NCBI GenBank assembly: GCA_031272985.1
Contig: JAISSU010000018.1
Coordinates: 1-64,000 of the forward strand
Direction: 5' to 3'
DNA length: 64,000 nt
Origin: Lachnospiraceae bacterium
GTDB lineage: Bacteria; Bacillota; Clostridia; Lachnospirales; Lachnospiraceae
The notes beneath the pieces were generated by a model, which saw only the letters and a list, made by a program, of their open reading frames with translations, did not search any database and was not told where the DNA came from. This document shows, in pieces, positions 49,277-58,583 of this stretch. Every line of letters starts with the position of its first letter. Positions within the stretch are counted from its first letter, which is position 1. Both the position numbers and the translations under genes were made by a program.

Positions 49277-49957
49277 ATGAAAATTACGGCAGTACACAGT
49301 AAAAACACCGGCAGCACACATGCTATATCGGTATGGCTACTGAAGGAGATTTTGAAGCTTCAACCGGACGCACAAGTTACAGAGTTTTGCGTTGCGGGAT
49401 TTAAACCATGCTCGGGCTGCTTTTCATGCTTTAAGAACGGCGAGGAGACCTGTCCGCAATATGCTCAAGTGCATCCGATTATCACTTCGATAGAGGAATC
49501 CGACGTGCTCGTATTGGACTCACCTACATATGTCATGGGAATCTCCGGAGCGATGAAGTCATTTCTCGACCACCTCGCGTATCGGTGGTTTGCGCACAGA
49601 CCCCACCCGGCGATGGCAAATAAAATCGGCGTTGCTATTTCCACTACAGGAGGTTCAGGTGTAAATGGCGTAACAAAGGCGTTAAAAACACAGTTTTTCG
49701 GATTAAGCATGGCGAAATACTATCGTTTGGGATTTGGCATAATGGCTTTTAATTGGGACGATGTCTCACAAAGAAAGAAAGCTAAGATAGAACGAGCCGT
49801 AAAAAAGACAGCCGAAAAAGTCGTTGCAAAATCCGGGCGCGTTAAACAGAGCTTTTACCTAAAAATGCTACTATGGGGAATTCATTTTATACAACAAAAA
49901 AACGATTGGTTTCCGCTAGATAAGAAGTGGTGGCAGGAGAAAGGGTGGATAAAATAA
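49277..49957 (+). CDS. Flavodoxin-fold NAD(P)H oxidoreductase with compact FeS motif
   Basis: A 226-residue protein of the NADPH-dependent FMN reductase/iron-sulfur flavoprotein group. Near residues 45-60 it carries CSGCFSCFKNGEETC, a compact C-x2-C-x2-C-x7-C motif that binds a [4Fe-4S] cluster in archaeal and clostridial Isf proteins. DSPTYVMGISGAMKSFLDH supplies the FMN phosphate contact. ATG 49277 follows GGAGGGG. It probably shuttles electrons or reduces quinones, oxygen or drugs in the cytoplasm; partner unknown. Confidence 0.85.
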   Translation: MKITAVHSKNTGSTHAISVWLLKEILKLQPDAQVTEFCVAGFKPCSGCFSCFKNGEETCPQYAQVHPIITSIEESDVLVLDSPTYVMGISGAMKSFLDHLAYRWFAHRPHPAMANKIGVAISTTGGSGVNGVTKALKTQFFGLSMAKYYRLGFGIMAFNWDDVSQRKKAKIERAVKKTAEKVVAKSGRVKQSFYLKMLLWGIHFIQQKNDWFPLDKKWWQEKGWIK

Positions 49958-50093
49958 TGATTGCCATTCACTGTATCGTAATATCATTCAAAAATACAGA
50001 ATGAATGTTTTTGTTGATTTGCCTGTTTTTGAAATCAGATTATAACTATTTGTTCATTTTAACTTTTATCCCAATTCGTTCCCGAATCATCTA

Positions 50094-50122
50094 TTGACGC
50101 TCGATTTAATTAAACCAATAAT
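50094..50122 (+). promoter_or_regulatory. Candidate sigma-A promoter for the family 5 binding-protein gene
   Basis: TTGACG (50094-50099), 17-base spacer, AATAAT (50117-50122). It lies about 170 bases upstream of the start at 50291; the remaining AT-rich spacer from 49958 shows no gene. Confidence 0.45.
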
Positions 50123-50290
50123 TAAAAGTAAATGTGCACGTTATAACATAACCGCTTTCTGAAATTGTGATTCTGATTTTGGCTCTGTGTATTGCAATGT
50201 TTCGGATTTTTGCAACTGATTTATTGGTTATGTAAAAAACATATGGCGCAGGGAACTCGTGATTATTTCAAAAAAAGGAGAGCAGAAGTT

Positions 50291-51946
50291 ATGAGAAGTA
50301 AAAGACTATTGGCTTTATTATTGGCCGGGGTGATGGTTGTTTCGGTTTTGGCAGGCTGCGGGGGCAACAACGAACCCGAACAGGAGAGTGATTCAAGTGC
50401 TACCGAGGAAACAGTAAGTGTTAATGATAATTCAAGTGTAGAGACTACAGGAATCATTGCGACCGAGGTAAACGTGGCGAACTCCGACCCTGTTTCATTG
50501 ATGCCGCTGCGTTCTACCGGAAATGGTAAGAATGTGCTTAATGAAATCTATGAGTGCTTGGTTGATCGTGATGGATTTGCGGGCGAGATATATGGTGTTA
50601 TCGCCAAAGATTGGAAATGGGATGGAAATGACTTTGTCGTTAACATTTATGATTATGTCTATGATCATGCCGGCAATCACATTACCGCTGACGATGTGGT
50701 CTATAGCTTTGTTACTTCATGGGAGGCGGGGTATTCGCAGAACCAACTCTATATTAACTGTGATAGTATTGAAGCAACTGATGAATATACGGTCGTTTTT
50801 CACTTCTTGCCGGAGAAAGTTGACACATTAGGTAACTGGCGTGATATGTTCACGGCACAGGCCATTTTCTCACAAAAAGCCTGGGAAGACAGCACTGATG
50901 AAATGGCGTCCAATGCAGTCGGAACAGGACCATATATCGTTAAAGAATTTATGGCAGGTTCGTATTGCACGCTTGTAAGGAATGAAAATTACTGGCAGAC
51001 CGACGAAAGCTTAATAGGTCCGCAGCATAGAGCAAATGTTGAAACAATAACCTACAAGTTTATCACCGAGTCGCAACAACTCGTGAATGCTCTTAAAACC
51101 GGTGAAATTGACTATACTAATAATATAGTTGTAGAAGCGCTCGGTGAATTTGAAGCATCGGACGATTGGGCGACAAATCCTGAGCTGGAACTGCGTATTT
51201 TCAGTGCTTGGCCTAATTGTTTGGAGGGAACTCCGTTTTCCGATATTAACTTAAGGGCCGCCTTCTTCTATGCTTTGGATGTTGATCAAATCATAGACGC
51301 TATGGGCGGGACAAAGTATGCGCAGAAAATACGCAATTTTGGGGCTTCTCAGGTTCCCGAGTATAACCCCGAATGGGATACTTTGGACAACTATTATAAT
51401 AAGGATGGAGCTGACCTCGAAAAAGCGAAAGAGTATTTGGAAAAATCAAGTTACAACGGGGAGGTTATTCAGCTTTGGTATGAGACCGGTACTTACAAAC
51501 CCCAGCTTGAAGCGGTAACCCTTGTCGCCGGAGCCGCCCTTGAGAGCCTTGGTATTAATTACGAAATAAACACAAAGGAATCCGGTTTATCTGATATGTT
51601 AAAAGAAACCAGTTCAGATTGGGATATCATCTTTATGGATACAGGATGCAACGGTTCCCTATTTGACTATATCAAAAACGATTTCAACACGACTTTCTAT
51701 GAAGGCGGTGCAGGAAATTACTTTGATGAGACATTGGATCAATTGTATTTAGATACTTACTGCACGAGTGGTGCGACTCCTGAAAATATTGATAAGTTTT
51801 GGGGGTATATTTCGGACAATTTCTATAATTACGGATTGTTCCAGCGCATTACTTATGAAGTATACAGAAAAGATCTGATTTCTGATACGAGAGTGAAGAC
51901 TTTCAGAACGTGGACAATACCCGGCTCTTTCGAATACGCTGAATAA
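50291..51946 (+). CDS. ABC transporter substrate-binding lipoprotein, family 5
   Basis: A 551-residue extracytoplasmic binding protein of the peptide/nickel/oligosaccharide type. ATG 50291 follows AAAGGAG. Signal and lipobox VLAGC end at Cys23, followed by a Ser/Glu-rich linker. The mature protein shows the SBP_bac_5 pattern: NEIYECLVDRDG, ITADDVVYSF, NAVGTGPYIVKEF, INLRAAFFYALD. No permease or ATPase genes accompany it, unusual for this family, so it either borrows components elsewhere or acts as a sensor. It lies directly upstream of a TIM-barrel protein gene in a glycoside-use region. Confidence 0.9.
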   Translation: MRSKRLLALLLAGVMVVSVLAGCGGNNEPEQESDSSATEETVSVNDNSSVETTGIIATEVNVANSDPVSLMPLRSTGNGKNVLNEIYECLVDRDGFAGEIYGVIAKDWKWDGNDFVVNIYDYVYDHAGNHITADDVVYSFVTSWEAGYSQNQLYINCDSIEATDEYTVVFHFLPEKVDTLGNWRDMFTAQAIFSQKAWEDSTDEMASNAVGTGPYIVKEFMAGSYCTLVRNENYWQTDESLIGPQHRANVETITYKFITESQQLVNALKTGEIDYTNNIVVEALGEFEASDDWATNPELELRIFSAWPNCLEGTPFSDINLRAAFFYALDVDQIIDAMGGTKYAQKIRNFGASQVPEYNPEWDTLDNYYNKDGADLEKAKEYLEKSSYNGEVIQLWYETGTYKPQLEAVTLVAGAALESLGINYEINTKESGLSDMLKETSSDWDIIFMDTGCNGSLFDYIKNDFNTTFYEGGAGNYFDETLDQLYLDTYCTSGATPENIDKFWGYISDNFYNYGLFQRITYEVYRKDLISDTRVKTFRTWTIPGSFEYAE

Positions 51947-51996
51947 CTAAGCATTGACCGCGTTAATTAACCGATATGTTTATGAAAGGATAACTC

Positions 51997-52722
51997 ATGA
52001 AATTCAGATCTTTAATGAAAACAAATAAGTTCACGCTGGTAGTCACAATGCCCCAAGAGCTGAAATTTGCCGAAGCAGCAGTTAAAGGCGGTGCAGACGT
52101 ATTAAAGATGCGTTGCAATATCAATAGTATGTTGAAACTTTCGGCGGGCATCATCAGCGGTCCATTTCAGGAAAGAAAGGGATTCTTAAAAGAAGTTATT
52201 GACATGGCAGGCGAAGTCAGCGTAGGACTCGTACCGGGTCGTTTCGATACCTATATAACAGAAGCCGAACGCATTGAAATGGAAGAGATGGGCTTTGATT
52301 ACTTTAACAGTCATTACAAATACACAAGGCCATACATGTTTGACAGCAAGGTACTGACAAGTGTAATTTCTTTCACGGAAGATAATTGGAATGACACCGA
52401 GATGTTCAGGGCAATTGATGAATCAAATAAAATTGACATTGTTGAAGCAAACTTTGTGACAGAAGAAAACTTTGGCAAAGATCTCGTATTGGAGGATATA
52501 TTAAAACACGAATCTGTTGCGAGAAGGCTGCATCAGCCAATAATTGCGACTGCTCAAAAGAGCGTTAAACCTCAAGAAGTCAGATATTTGTACGAAGCGG
52601 GTTGCAAGGCGCTGATGATCGGTGTGATACAGTTCAATGTCGCTGCCGAAGGCGGGGAAATAACACCTGAAATCGTGCGCAACACAACAGAAAAGTACCG
52701 CGAAGCCATAGACAAATTATAG
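51997..52722 (+). CDS. TIM-barrel protein of unassigned function
   Basis: A 241-residue predicted (beta/alpha)8 barrel. Strand-helix repeats are visible, starting FTLVVTMPQELKFAEAAVKGGADVLKMRC and ending with a phosphate-binding-type turn PIIATAQKSVKPQEVRYLYEAGCKALMIGV. This pattern recalls phosphosugar-binding barrels such as NanE or HisA relatives, but I cannot name a family. ATG 51997 has AAAGGA upstream. It is co-oriented with, and 50 bases after, the solute-binding lipoprotein gene, hinting at a sugar-phosphate epimerase, lyase or aldolase acting on the imported compound. Confidence 0.65.
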   Translation: MKFRSLMKTNKFTLVVTMPQELKFAEAAVKGGADVLKMRCNINSMLKLSAGIISGPFQERKGFLKEVIDMAGEVSVGLVPGRFDTYITEAERIEMEEMGFDYFNSHYKYTRPYMFDSKVLTSVISFTEDNWNDTEMFRAIDESNKIDIVEANFVTEENFGKDLVLEDILKHESVARRLHQPIIATAQKSVKPQEVRYLYEAGCKALMIGVIQFNVAAEGGEITPEIVRNTTEKYREAIDKL

Positions 52723-52738
52723 GGTCAGCATTATTTCA

Positions 52739-52774
52739 TTGTAAACGCCCCCTGTTGAGTTTATAATTGTAAAC
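52739..52774 (+). promoter_or_regulatory. Promoter with overlapping inverted repeat upstream of the GPH symporter
   Basis: TTGTAA (52739-52744), a 17-base spacer and TATAAT (52762-52767). GTTTA (52759-52763) and TAAAC (52770-52774) form inverted arms centred on the -10 box. TTGTAAAC also recurs (52739 and 52768). A repressor bound here would block the promoter. Confidence 0.6.
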
Positions 52775-52820
52775 AGTAGATAAAGTGACAATTACCTAAC
52801 TCACGGGGGGTAAATTGGTT

Positions 52821-54200
52821 ATGAGCGCGGGCAGTTCATCAAAGGCAGGTTTCAGAACAAGCCGTAAGGAAAGGATTAGCTTTGCCCTGTTTATGGCTGG
52901 GCAGACGCTATTTAATCAGTTTTTTCAGGGTTATAGTAAGAAGTTCATGACCGAAATGGGCCTGACGGCTGCGGTGGTCGGTACGATTTTGCTTTCGATT
53001 AGCATTTTTGATGCTGTGGACGACCCGTTCTGGGGCAATATTTTTGACAGGGCTCATTTTAAGAGCGGGAAGTTTTTGCCTTGGCTTCGTATTTCGGTTG
53101 TTCTTATGCCGATCTTCTCGGTGGCGTTGTTTCTAATGCCAAAGTCTTTTACCTCTACGGAAAAGGTAGTTTGGGGTGCGGTTTTTGCGGTGCTTTTCAG
53201 CATTGCCTACACTCTTTGCGACGCGCCGATTTTTTCCATGATTTCAGCTGTTACCGATAATGTTCAAGAGCGTGTGCAGATTATGTCCACCAATGCGATA
53301 GTGGCGGCGGTTCCGACACTGCTCATTTCCGCAGCTATTCCCTTTATCTACCCGCGGATTGGCTGGGGACTCACAGGTGCTTTAGTCGCCGCGTTCGCCG
53401 TTCCATTGATGATTGCCATGGGGCTCAATGGCAAGGAGCGTTTTGTTAATAAGGATCCCGAAACTGTCACACTAAAGGCAACTATTAAATATTTGAAAGA
53501 AAACAAATATCTACGCATTTATTTCATAGGACTGCTAATATTATTCTCTACCAGCACAACCGCTCAGGCAGCCACTTTTTTCGCCGACTTTAATCTCGGA
53601 AATGTCGAAAAGCAGGCGACGATTACTCTGGTGATGTCAGGTCCTGCTTTGCTATTTATCATTATCCTTCCCTTTATCACGAAGAAAATCGACAAATTCA
53701 AGATATTCTTGTTTTGCGTTTTCGGACAGATTGCGGTTAGTATAATCAGCTTTTTCGCGGGATACGAAAATCAGACAATTTTCCTGATACTTATCGCGGT
53801 GCGCGGATTATTCTGGGGCGGGAATGCTATGATGATGCTTATGTTCACTCCTGATTTTATAGAATACGGGGAATTTAAGACCGGAAAACGCCTTCAGGGC
53901 ACCGTCAATTCTATCCAGACCTTTATATGTAAACTCATGACCGCTATTGCGGGCGGATTTGTCATGTTCATTATGAGCGCAGCGGGTTTTAAGGAGGGCG
54001 TGGGTGTCGTTCAGCCTCAGTCAGCCCTTGATTCAATATGGTTTTTGATTTCGTTTATGCCTGCTGTGGGCGGGGTTCTTTCGCTTCCGTTTTTCCTTCG
54101 GTATAAGCTCAATGACAAGGATTCGCAGCTGATGGCGAGCGCCAATTCGGGCGAGATTACAAGGCAAGAAGCGCAAAGCAGATTTATTAGAAAATACTAA
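52821..54200 (+). CDS. GPH-family glycoside:cation symporter (MelB-like)
   Basis: A 459-residue major-facilitator protein with about twelve membrane helices. Features of the GPH group include FDAVDDPFWGNIFDRAHFKSGKFLPWL between helices two and three (cation site aspartates) and the later ALRG-type segment ...FTPDFIEYGEFKTGKRLQGT. ATG 52821 is used; TTG 52815, nearer the GGGGGG site, is an equally possible start. It probably imports a glucoside or short oligosaccharide for the hydrolases encoded downstream in the same unit. Confidence 0.9.
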   Translation: MSAGSSSKAGFRTSRKERISFALFMAGQTLFNQFFQGYSKKFMTEMGLTAAVVGTILLSISIFDAVDDPFWGNIFDRAHFKSGKFLPWLRISVVLMPIFSVALFLMPKSFTSTEKVVWGAVFAVLFSIAYTLCDAPIFSMISAVTDNVQERVQIMSTNAIVAAVPTLLISAAIPFIYPRIGWGLTGALVAAFAVPLMIAMGLNGKERFVNKDPETVTLKATIKYLKENKYLRIYFIGLLILFSTSTTAQAATFFADFNLGNVEKQATITLVMSGPALLFIIILPFITKKIDKFKIFLFCVFGQIAVSIISFFAGYENQTIFLILIAVRGLFWGGNAMMMLMFTPDFIEYGEFKTGKRLQGTVNSIQTFICKLMTAIAGGFVMFIMSAAGFKEGVGVVQPQSALDSIWFLISFMPAVGGVLSLPFFLRYKLNDKDSQLMASANSGEITRQEAQSRFIRKY

Positions 54201-54215
54201 ACGGGGTGTGCGGAA

Positions 54216-55001
54216 ATGAAGAATCCTTTTAATGTCAGGAAAATAGCGGACAATACGTATATTATTGAGCAAAAGACAAAGTACTTTCAATGCCTGACCT
54301 ATCTTCTTTTGGGCAGAGAAAAGGCTTTGCTTATTGATACGGGAGTAAACGAGGGCGATTTAAAAGGCACAGTTGATACCCTTACGAATCTGCCGGTAAT
54401 AGTAGTATGCACCCATGGACATTTAGATCATATCGGCTGCGCATGGCAGTTTGGAGGAGCGTTAATTTGCGAAGCAGACGACAAGCTACTGGAAAACCAC
54501 CTGAATCAAGCTTATTTAAAATCGCTTATGAAGCTTGAGTATTCGCCTTTGTTTTGCTTTTTCTATAAGAGACCTATAAACAGGCTGACCACACCGCCTC
54601 CTGTAACTCTCTGGGGACATCTGCCTGAAACCATAGACCTCGGAGAGCGAACTATTGAGGTAATAAATACGCCGGGGCACACTCCGGGAAGTGTGTGCTT
54701 TTTGGATAGAAAAAACCGAATGCTGTTTAGCGGGGATACCATATGCGACTGGGGCATACTGCTTCATCTCGAAGGTACGGGCATTGAAACTTATCTCCAA
54801 TCAATCAAGAAAATAAAAGCCATAGAAAATGACTTTGACGATATATGGCCGGGGCACCATGGCGCGCCCGTAAAAAGAGGCACTCTGGATAGCTATATTG
54901 CCTGTGCCGAAGGTGTGATTTCGGGAGACATAGAGCCGGTAAGGCACAAGCGCAAACAAATTGCTACGTACGAGGGCATTTTGATAACATTAAAGCCATA
55001 A
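54216..55001 (+). CDS. Metallo-beta-lactamase-fold hydrolase
   Basis: A 261-residue MBL-superfamily hydrolase. The dimetal motif THGHLDHIG (near 68), TPGHTPGS (near 155), GDTICDWG (near 175) and a final WPGHHG give a complete ligand set. No signal peptide. Family members cleave esters, thioesters or phosphodiesters; the substrate here is unknown. ATG 54216 follows GGGGTGTGCGG. Genes from the symporter to the GH13 gene are closely packed (2 to 20 bases apart) and form one unit. Confidence 0.88.
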   Translation: MKNPFNVRKIADNTYIIEQKTKYFQCLTYLLLGREKALLIDTGVNEGDLKGTVDTLTNLPVIVVCTHGHLDHIGCAWQFGGALICEADDKLLENHLNQAYLKSLMKLEYSPLFCFFYKRPINRLTTPPPVTLWGHLPETIDLGERTIEVINTPGHTPGSVCFLDRKNRMLFSGDTICDWGILLHLEGTGIETYLQSIKKIKAIENDFDDIWPGHHGAPVKRGTLDSYIACAEGVISGDIEPVRHKRKQIATYEGILITLKP

Positions 55002-55019
55002 TAGCAGAGGAGAAAGGAA

Positions 55020-55982
55020 TTGAAAGCAGATAAAAAATATCCGATGCGACTGTCAAAATTCAGGGAAGGTCGGATGGATATGTCCCCCGAACTGCCGGTA
55101 CCACGCATAGACTGGATTAATGAAAAACTTCTTGATGTACCATATGGCGATGACGCATTGCAGAAAATGGATATTTATTATCCCAATGAAAAGAGGGAAA
55201 AGTATCCGCTTTTTGTAGTAATTCACGGCGGCGGGTGGAGCCATATGGACAAGAGAGACTGGCACATTTATCCTTCGTTTTTTGCACTGGAACGAGGCTT
55301 TATGGTTATTTCCTTAAACTACAGATTGGCTCCGAAAAATAAACTGCCCGATGCTACTTTTGACTGTTTTGCGGCTGTGGAATATATTGTCGCACACGCG
55401 GGTGAGCTTAAAGTTGATACCGACAATGTGTTTTTTTGGGGATGTTCGGCGGGAGGAAACCTGGGCGCGGCAACCGTGCTGAAATTTTCAAAAGACGAGA
55501 GGATTAATATAAAGGCTATGGTTGCGGTTTGTCCTGCGCTGGATTTTGCACCGCTCTCTAAAACAATGTATAAAGCCTTTGGAAACAAAGATGCTGTAAT
55601 AGAACTAAACGCGGCTATGAACTCGCATTTCCCTGCGTGGGCGTATAAACTCATACGCAAGAGCTTTATTAAAAATACACTTAAGGAAACTCTCGGAAAG
55701 GAAATTGATTTTAGTGCCGAACCTGTCATGGAATATGACGCGAGCTATTACCTAAGCGACAAAGCACCGAAATTTTATTTTTCATTCGGAGAAAAAGATC
55801 CGCTGATAGTAGAGTCTGACATCCGCGCATTTGCCGCAAAGCTATTAGAGCACGGGCTTTGTGAAGATGATATTGTCTTTGACTGCGTCAAAGGAGCAAA
55901 CCACATGGGTGCGACTCACCACTTTTTCGAAGAAGATGTTATAATGAGGTATATTAGTTTCTGCGTGGCGTTGGTGTGTTAG
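55020..55982 (+). CDS. Alpha/beta hydrolase, esterase (HSL/Aes-like), copy 1
   Basis: A 320-residue hydrolase of the hormone-sensitive-lipase-like esterases. The oxyanion motif HGGGW is near residue 70, the nucleophile elbow GCSAGG near 142; an aspartate in EKDPLI and a histidine in ANHMG complete the triad. TTG 55020 is used because AGAGGAGAAAGGA lies directly upstream. It resembles carbohydrate de-esterifying enzymes by context. The neighbouring gene encodes a second, distinct esterase of the same superfamily. Confidence 0.88.
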   Translation: MKADKKYPMRLSKFREGRMDMSPELPVPRIDWINEKLLDVPYGDDALQKMDIYYPNEKREKYPLFVVIHGGGWSHMDKRDWHIYPSFFALERGFMVISLNYRLAPKNKLPDATFDCFAAVEYIVAHAGELKVDTDNVFFWGCSAGGNLGAATVLKFSKDERINIKAMVAVCPALDFAPLSKTMYKAFGNKDAVIELNAAMNSHFPAWAYKLIRKSFIKNTLKETLGKEIDFSAEPVMEYDASYYLSDKAPKFYFSFGEKDPLIVESDIRAFAAKLLEHGLCEDDIVFDCVKGANHMGATHHFFEEDVIMRYISFCVALVC

Positions 55983-56001
55983 ATAGAGGAGGGGACCTCA
56001 A

Positions 56002-56925
56002 ATGGGAGTGTTTATCAGAGAAAAGATGCTAAGTATGTGGAAGAAAAATGAGCGAGATGACGCAGAGCGAAAGGCAAAGCAATCGCCGACCCCGGGGGTG
56101 GACAGATTACGCGATTTGGCATATATTGACGACGGTCATAAAATGCATCAGCTGGATATTTTTTATCCTGAAAATACGCAAGGCCTTTTGCCCACGATTT
56201 TCGATGTTCACGGCGGCGGATGGATGTATGGGGATAAGGAACTGAATGAGTATTTCTGTATGTCTCTGTCGGCTATGGGATTTACAGTGGTTGACATAAG
56301 CTATCGACTGATCCCGGAAGTCCAATTAAAGGAGCAGGTAAGTGATGTTTTTGCCGCGCTGCAATGGATTGGGGAGAACGGTAAAAACTATCACTGCGAT
56401 TTAGAGAAGTTTTTTATTACCGGTGATTCCGCCGGCGGGCATTTGTCATCACTTGTGACAGCGATTAATACAAACGACGAGGCGCTTCATCTCTATGGAT
56501 TTGAACGATTGCCTTTTGAAATAAAGGGAATATGCATAAATCACGGCATTGGGGATTTGCATAATACTATGATAGGTTCAAAGGCTGTGCAAAACGAATC
56601 GGAGCGCTTTTGGTTTGGAAAGAGACCAAAGAACAATCCCATTTATTACAAATCAAGCCTTGTGGAAATCGCTGATGCAAGTACTTATCCCCCTGCTTTG
56701 ATTCTGACAAGTAAGCCGGACGAGCTGTTTCGAAATTCGGTTCAGATAATGGACTTTTTCGATGCGGGAGGGTTTAAATACGAGCGCTATATTCCCGATG
56801 AAAACGCCCCGGGGGCGCAGCGCCTCGGTCATGTATTCAATGTTCTTTATCCTGAATGGGAGGAAAGCCGTGCGGCAAACCATGCTATGACGGATTTTTT
56901 CAAAAGACAGCTAATAGGAGAATAG
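56002..56925 (+). CDS. Alpha/beta hydrolase, esterase (HSL/Aes-like), copy 2
   Basis: A 307-residue esterase with HGGGW near residue 73, nucleophile elbow GDSAGGHLS near 140 and a C-terminal LGHVFN histidine. An N-terminal charged helix (KKNERDDAERKAKQS) precedes the fold. It is only distantly similar to copy 1. Possibly it removes acyl groups from acylated sugars before glucosidase action; inference from its place between the symporter and GH13 genes. ATG 56002 follows AGGAGGGG. Confidence 0.88.
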   Translation: MGVFIREKMLSMWKKNERDDAERKAKQSPTPGVDRLRDLAYIDDGHKMHQLDIFYPENTQGLLPTIFDVHGGGWMYGDKELNEYFCMSLSAMGFTVVDISYRLIPEVQLKEQVSDVFAALQWIGENGKNYHCDLEKFFITGDSAGGHLSSLVTAINTNDEALHLYGFERLPFEIKGICINHGIGDLHNTMIGSKAVQNESERFWFGKRPKNNPIYYKSSLVEIADASTYPPALILTSKPDELFRNSVQIMDFFDAGGFKYERYIPDENAPGAQRLGHVFNVLYPEWEESRAANHAMTDFFKRQLIGE

Positions 56926-56926
56926 T

Positions 56927-58582
56927 ATGGATTGGCAGAAAAACTGCGTCGTTTATCAAATATATCCGAAAAGCTTTTGCGATTCGAACGGTGACGGAAT
57001 CGGGGATATCCCGGGAATTATTACGAAGCTTGATTATCTGAAAAACTTAGGCGTTGATGTTTTGTGGATTTCTCCGATTTATGAAAGTCCCGGTTTTGAC
57101 AATGGTTATGATATAAGCGATTACAAAGCGATTGATCCTATTTTCGGAACAATGGATGATTTCTTGCGACTGCTTAAAGAGGCGCATGAGCGCGGAATTA
57201 AGGTATTGCTTGATTTGGTGGTTAATCATACGTCGAATGAGCATGAATGGTTCAAGCAAAGCCGCACGTCAAAGGATAACCCTTATCGGGATTACTATAT
57301 CTGGAAGGATGGTAGGGGGGATAAGCCACCGAATAACTGGACGGATTTTTTCGGCGGCGGTTCTTGTTGGGAGTATGACGCTGCTACTAATCAATATTAT
57401 CTCCATCTGTTTTCTCCTTGGCAACCTGATCTAAACTGGGAAAATCGCAAGCTGCGCGATGAAATTTATGACATGATGGATTTCTGGCTGTCACGCGGGG
57501 TGGACGGCTTTAGGATGGACGTGATTAGCTACATCTCAAAACCCTTAGATTTTCCCGATGTCAAAGAAGGTGGAAGTGTATCATTTTTGGTGGCTAACGG
57601 AGCTCGGGTACATGAATATTTGCGCGAAATGCGAAAGAGGGTTTTAGATAAATACGATACAATTACAGTAGGCGAGGCGGCGGGAGTAACGATTGAAGAA
57701 GCTAAAAAATATGCCAATTTAGACGGTCACGAGCTTAATATGGTATTTCACTTTGAAGTCAATGACCTGGATGGGGGAGAGAATTACAAATGGAATAACA
57801 AAAAAATAGCTCTTCCTGACTTAAAGAGAGTTTATTCAAGATGGCAGAAGGGGCTTTGGCAGGTGGCATGGAACAGCTTGTATCTTTCAAATCATGACCA
57901 ACCCCGCAGCGTTTCACGCTTTGGTAATGACTGTGATTTATATCGGGAGCGCTCACAAAAGCTCCTTGCAACCTGTACTTATCTGATGCAGGGTACACCC
58001 TTTATCTATCAGGGTGAGGAACTTGGGGCTACAGCAAATCGCTTTGAAAGCAGCGACCAGTTGCGCGATATAGAAAGCATTAATGCCCTCGCGAATTTAA
58101 GAGAAAAAGGGATACCGCAGTCAGAAGCCTTGGATATTATTAGTAAGAGGGGGCGTGACAGTGCCCGAACTCCCATGCAATGGAATGATGAAAAAGGCGC
58201 GGGATTTACTACGGGAACCCCATGGATAATGATTAATGAAAACTACAAAAAGATCAATGCAAAAGAACAAATAGATCGTGAGGACTCTGTGTATAATTAT
58301 TACAAAAAATTGATTGCATTCAGGAAATTCAATCAGATTTTCACGCAAGGCGAATATATCCCCGTTTTCGAAGCGCGTAACGATGTATTCGCATATTTGC
58401 GCCGCGACGAAAATCAAACTGTAATGGTGATTGGAAATTATACCGAAAACGCGGTTTCGGTAAATTTAGCAGATGAGAAAATAAAAGCAGAATGCTGCCT
58501 TTTGGGTAACATAGAGGGTTCGAAATTCCTACAAAATGGTATATTAGAGCCGTATGAGTCAAATGTAATACGACTCGGATAA
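56927..58582 (+). CDS. GH13 alpha-glucosidase (oligo-1,6-glucosidase-like)
   Basis: A 551-residue glycoside hydrolase of family 13, about the length of oligo-1,6-glucosidase, sucrose isomerase-like and trehalose-6-phosphate hydrolases. Conserved regions are intact: DLVVNHTS, GFRMDVI with nucleophile Asp198, VGEAAG with acid/base Glu250 and SNHDQPR with Asp324. The start VVYQIYPKSFCDSNGDGIGD is the subfamily hallmark. No signal peptide, so it acts on imported sugar. ATG 56927 comes 1 base after the esterase stop; it converges on the GH3 gene with a single base between the stops. Confidence 0.94.
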   Translation: MDWQKNCVVYQIYPKSFCDSNGDGIGDIPGIITKLDYLKNLGVDVLWISPIYESPGFDNGYDISDYKAIDPIFGTMDDFLRLLKEAHERGIKVLLDLVVNHTSNEHEWFKQSRTSKDNPYRDYYIWKDGRGDKPPNNWTDFFGGGSCWEYDAATNQYYLHLFSPWQPDLNWENRKLRDEIYDMMDFWLSRGVDGFRMDVISYISKPLDFPDVKEGGSVSFLVANGARVHEYLREMRKRVLDKYDTITVGEAAGVTIEEAKKYANLDGHELNMVFHFEVNDLDGGENYKWNNKKIALPDLKRVYSRWQKGLWQVAWNSLYLSNHDQPRSVSRFGNDCDLYRERSQKLLATCTYLMQGTPFIYQGEELGATANRFESSDQLRDIESINALANLREKGIPQSEALDIISKRGRDSARTPMQWNDEKGAGFTTGTPWIMINENYKKINAKEQIDREDSVYNYYKKLIAFRKFNQIFTQGEYIPVFEARNDVFAYLRRDENQTVMVIGNYTENAVSVNLADEKIKAECCLLGNIEGSKFLQNGILEPYESNVIRLG

Positions 58583-58583
58583 C

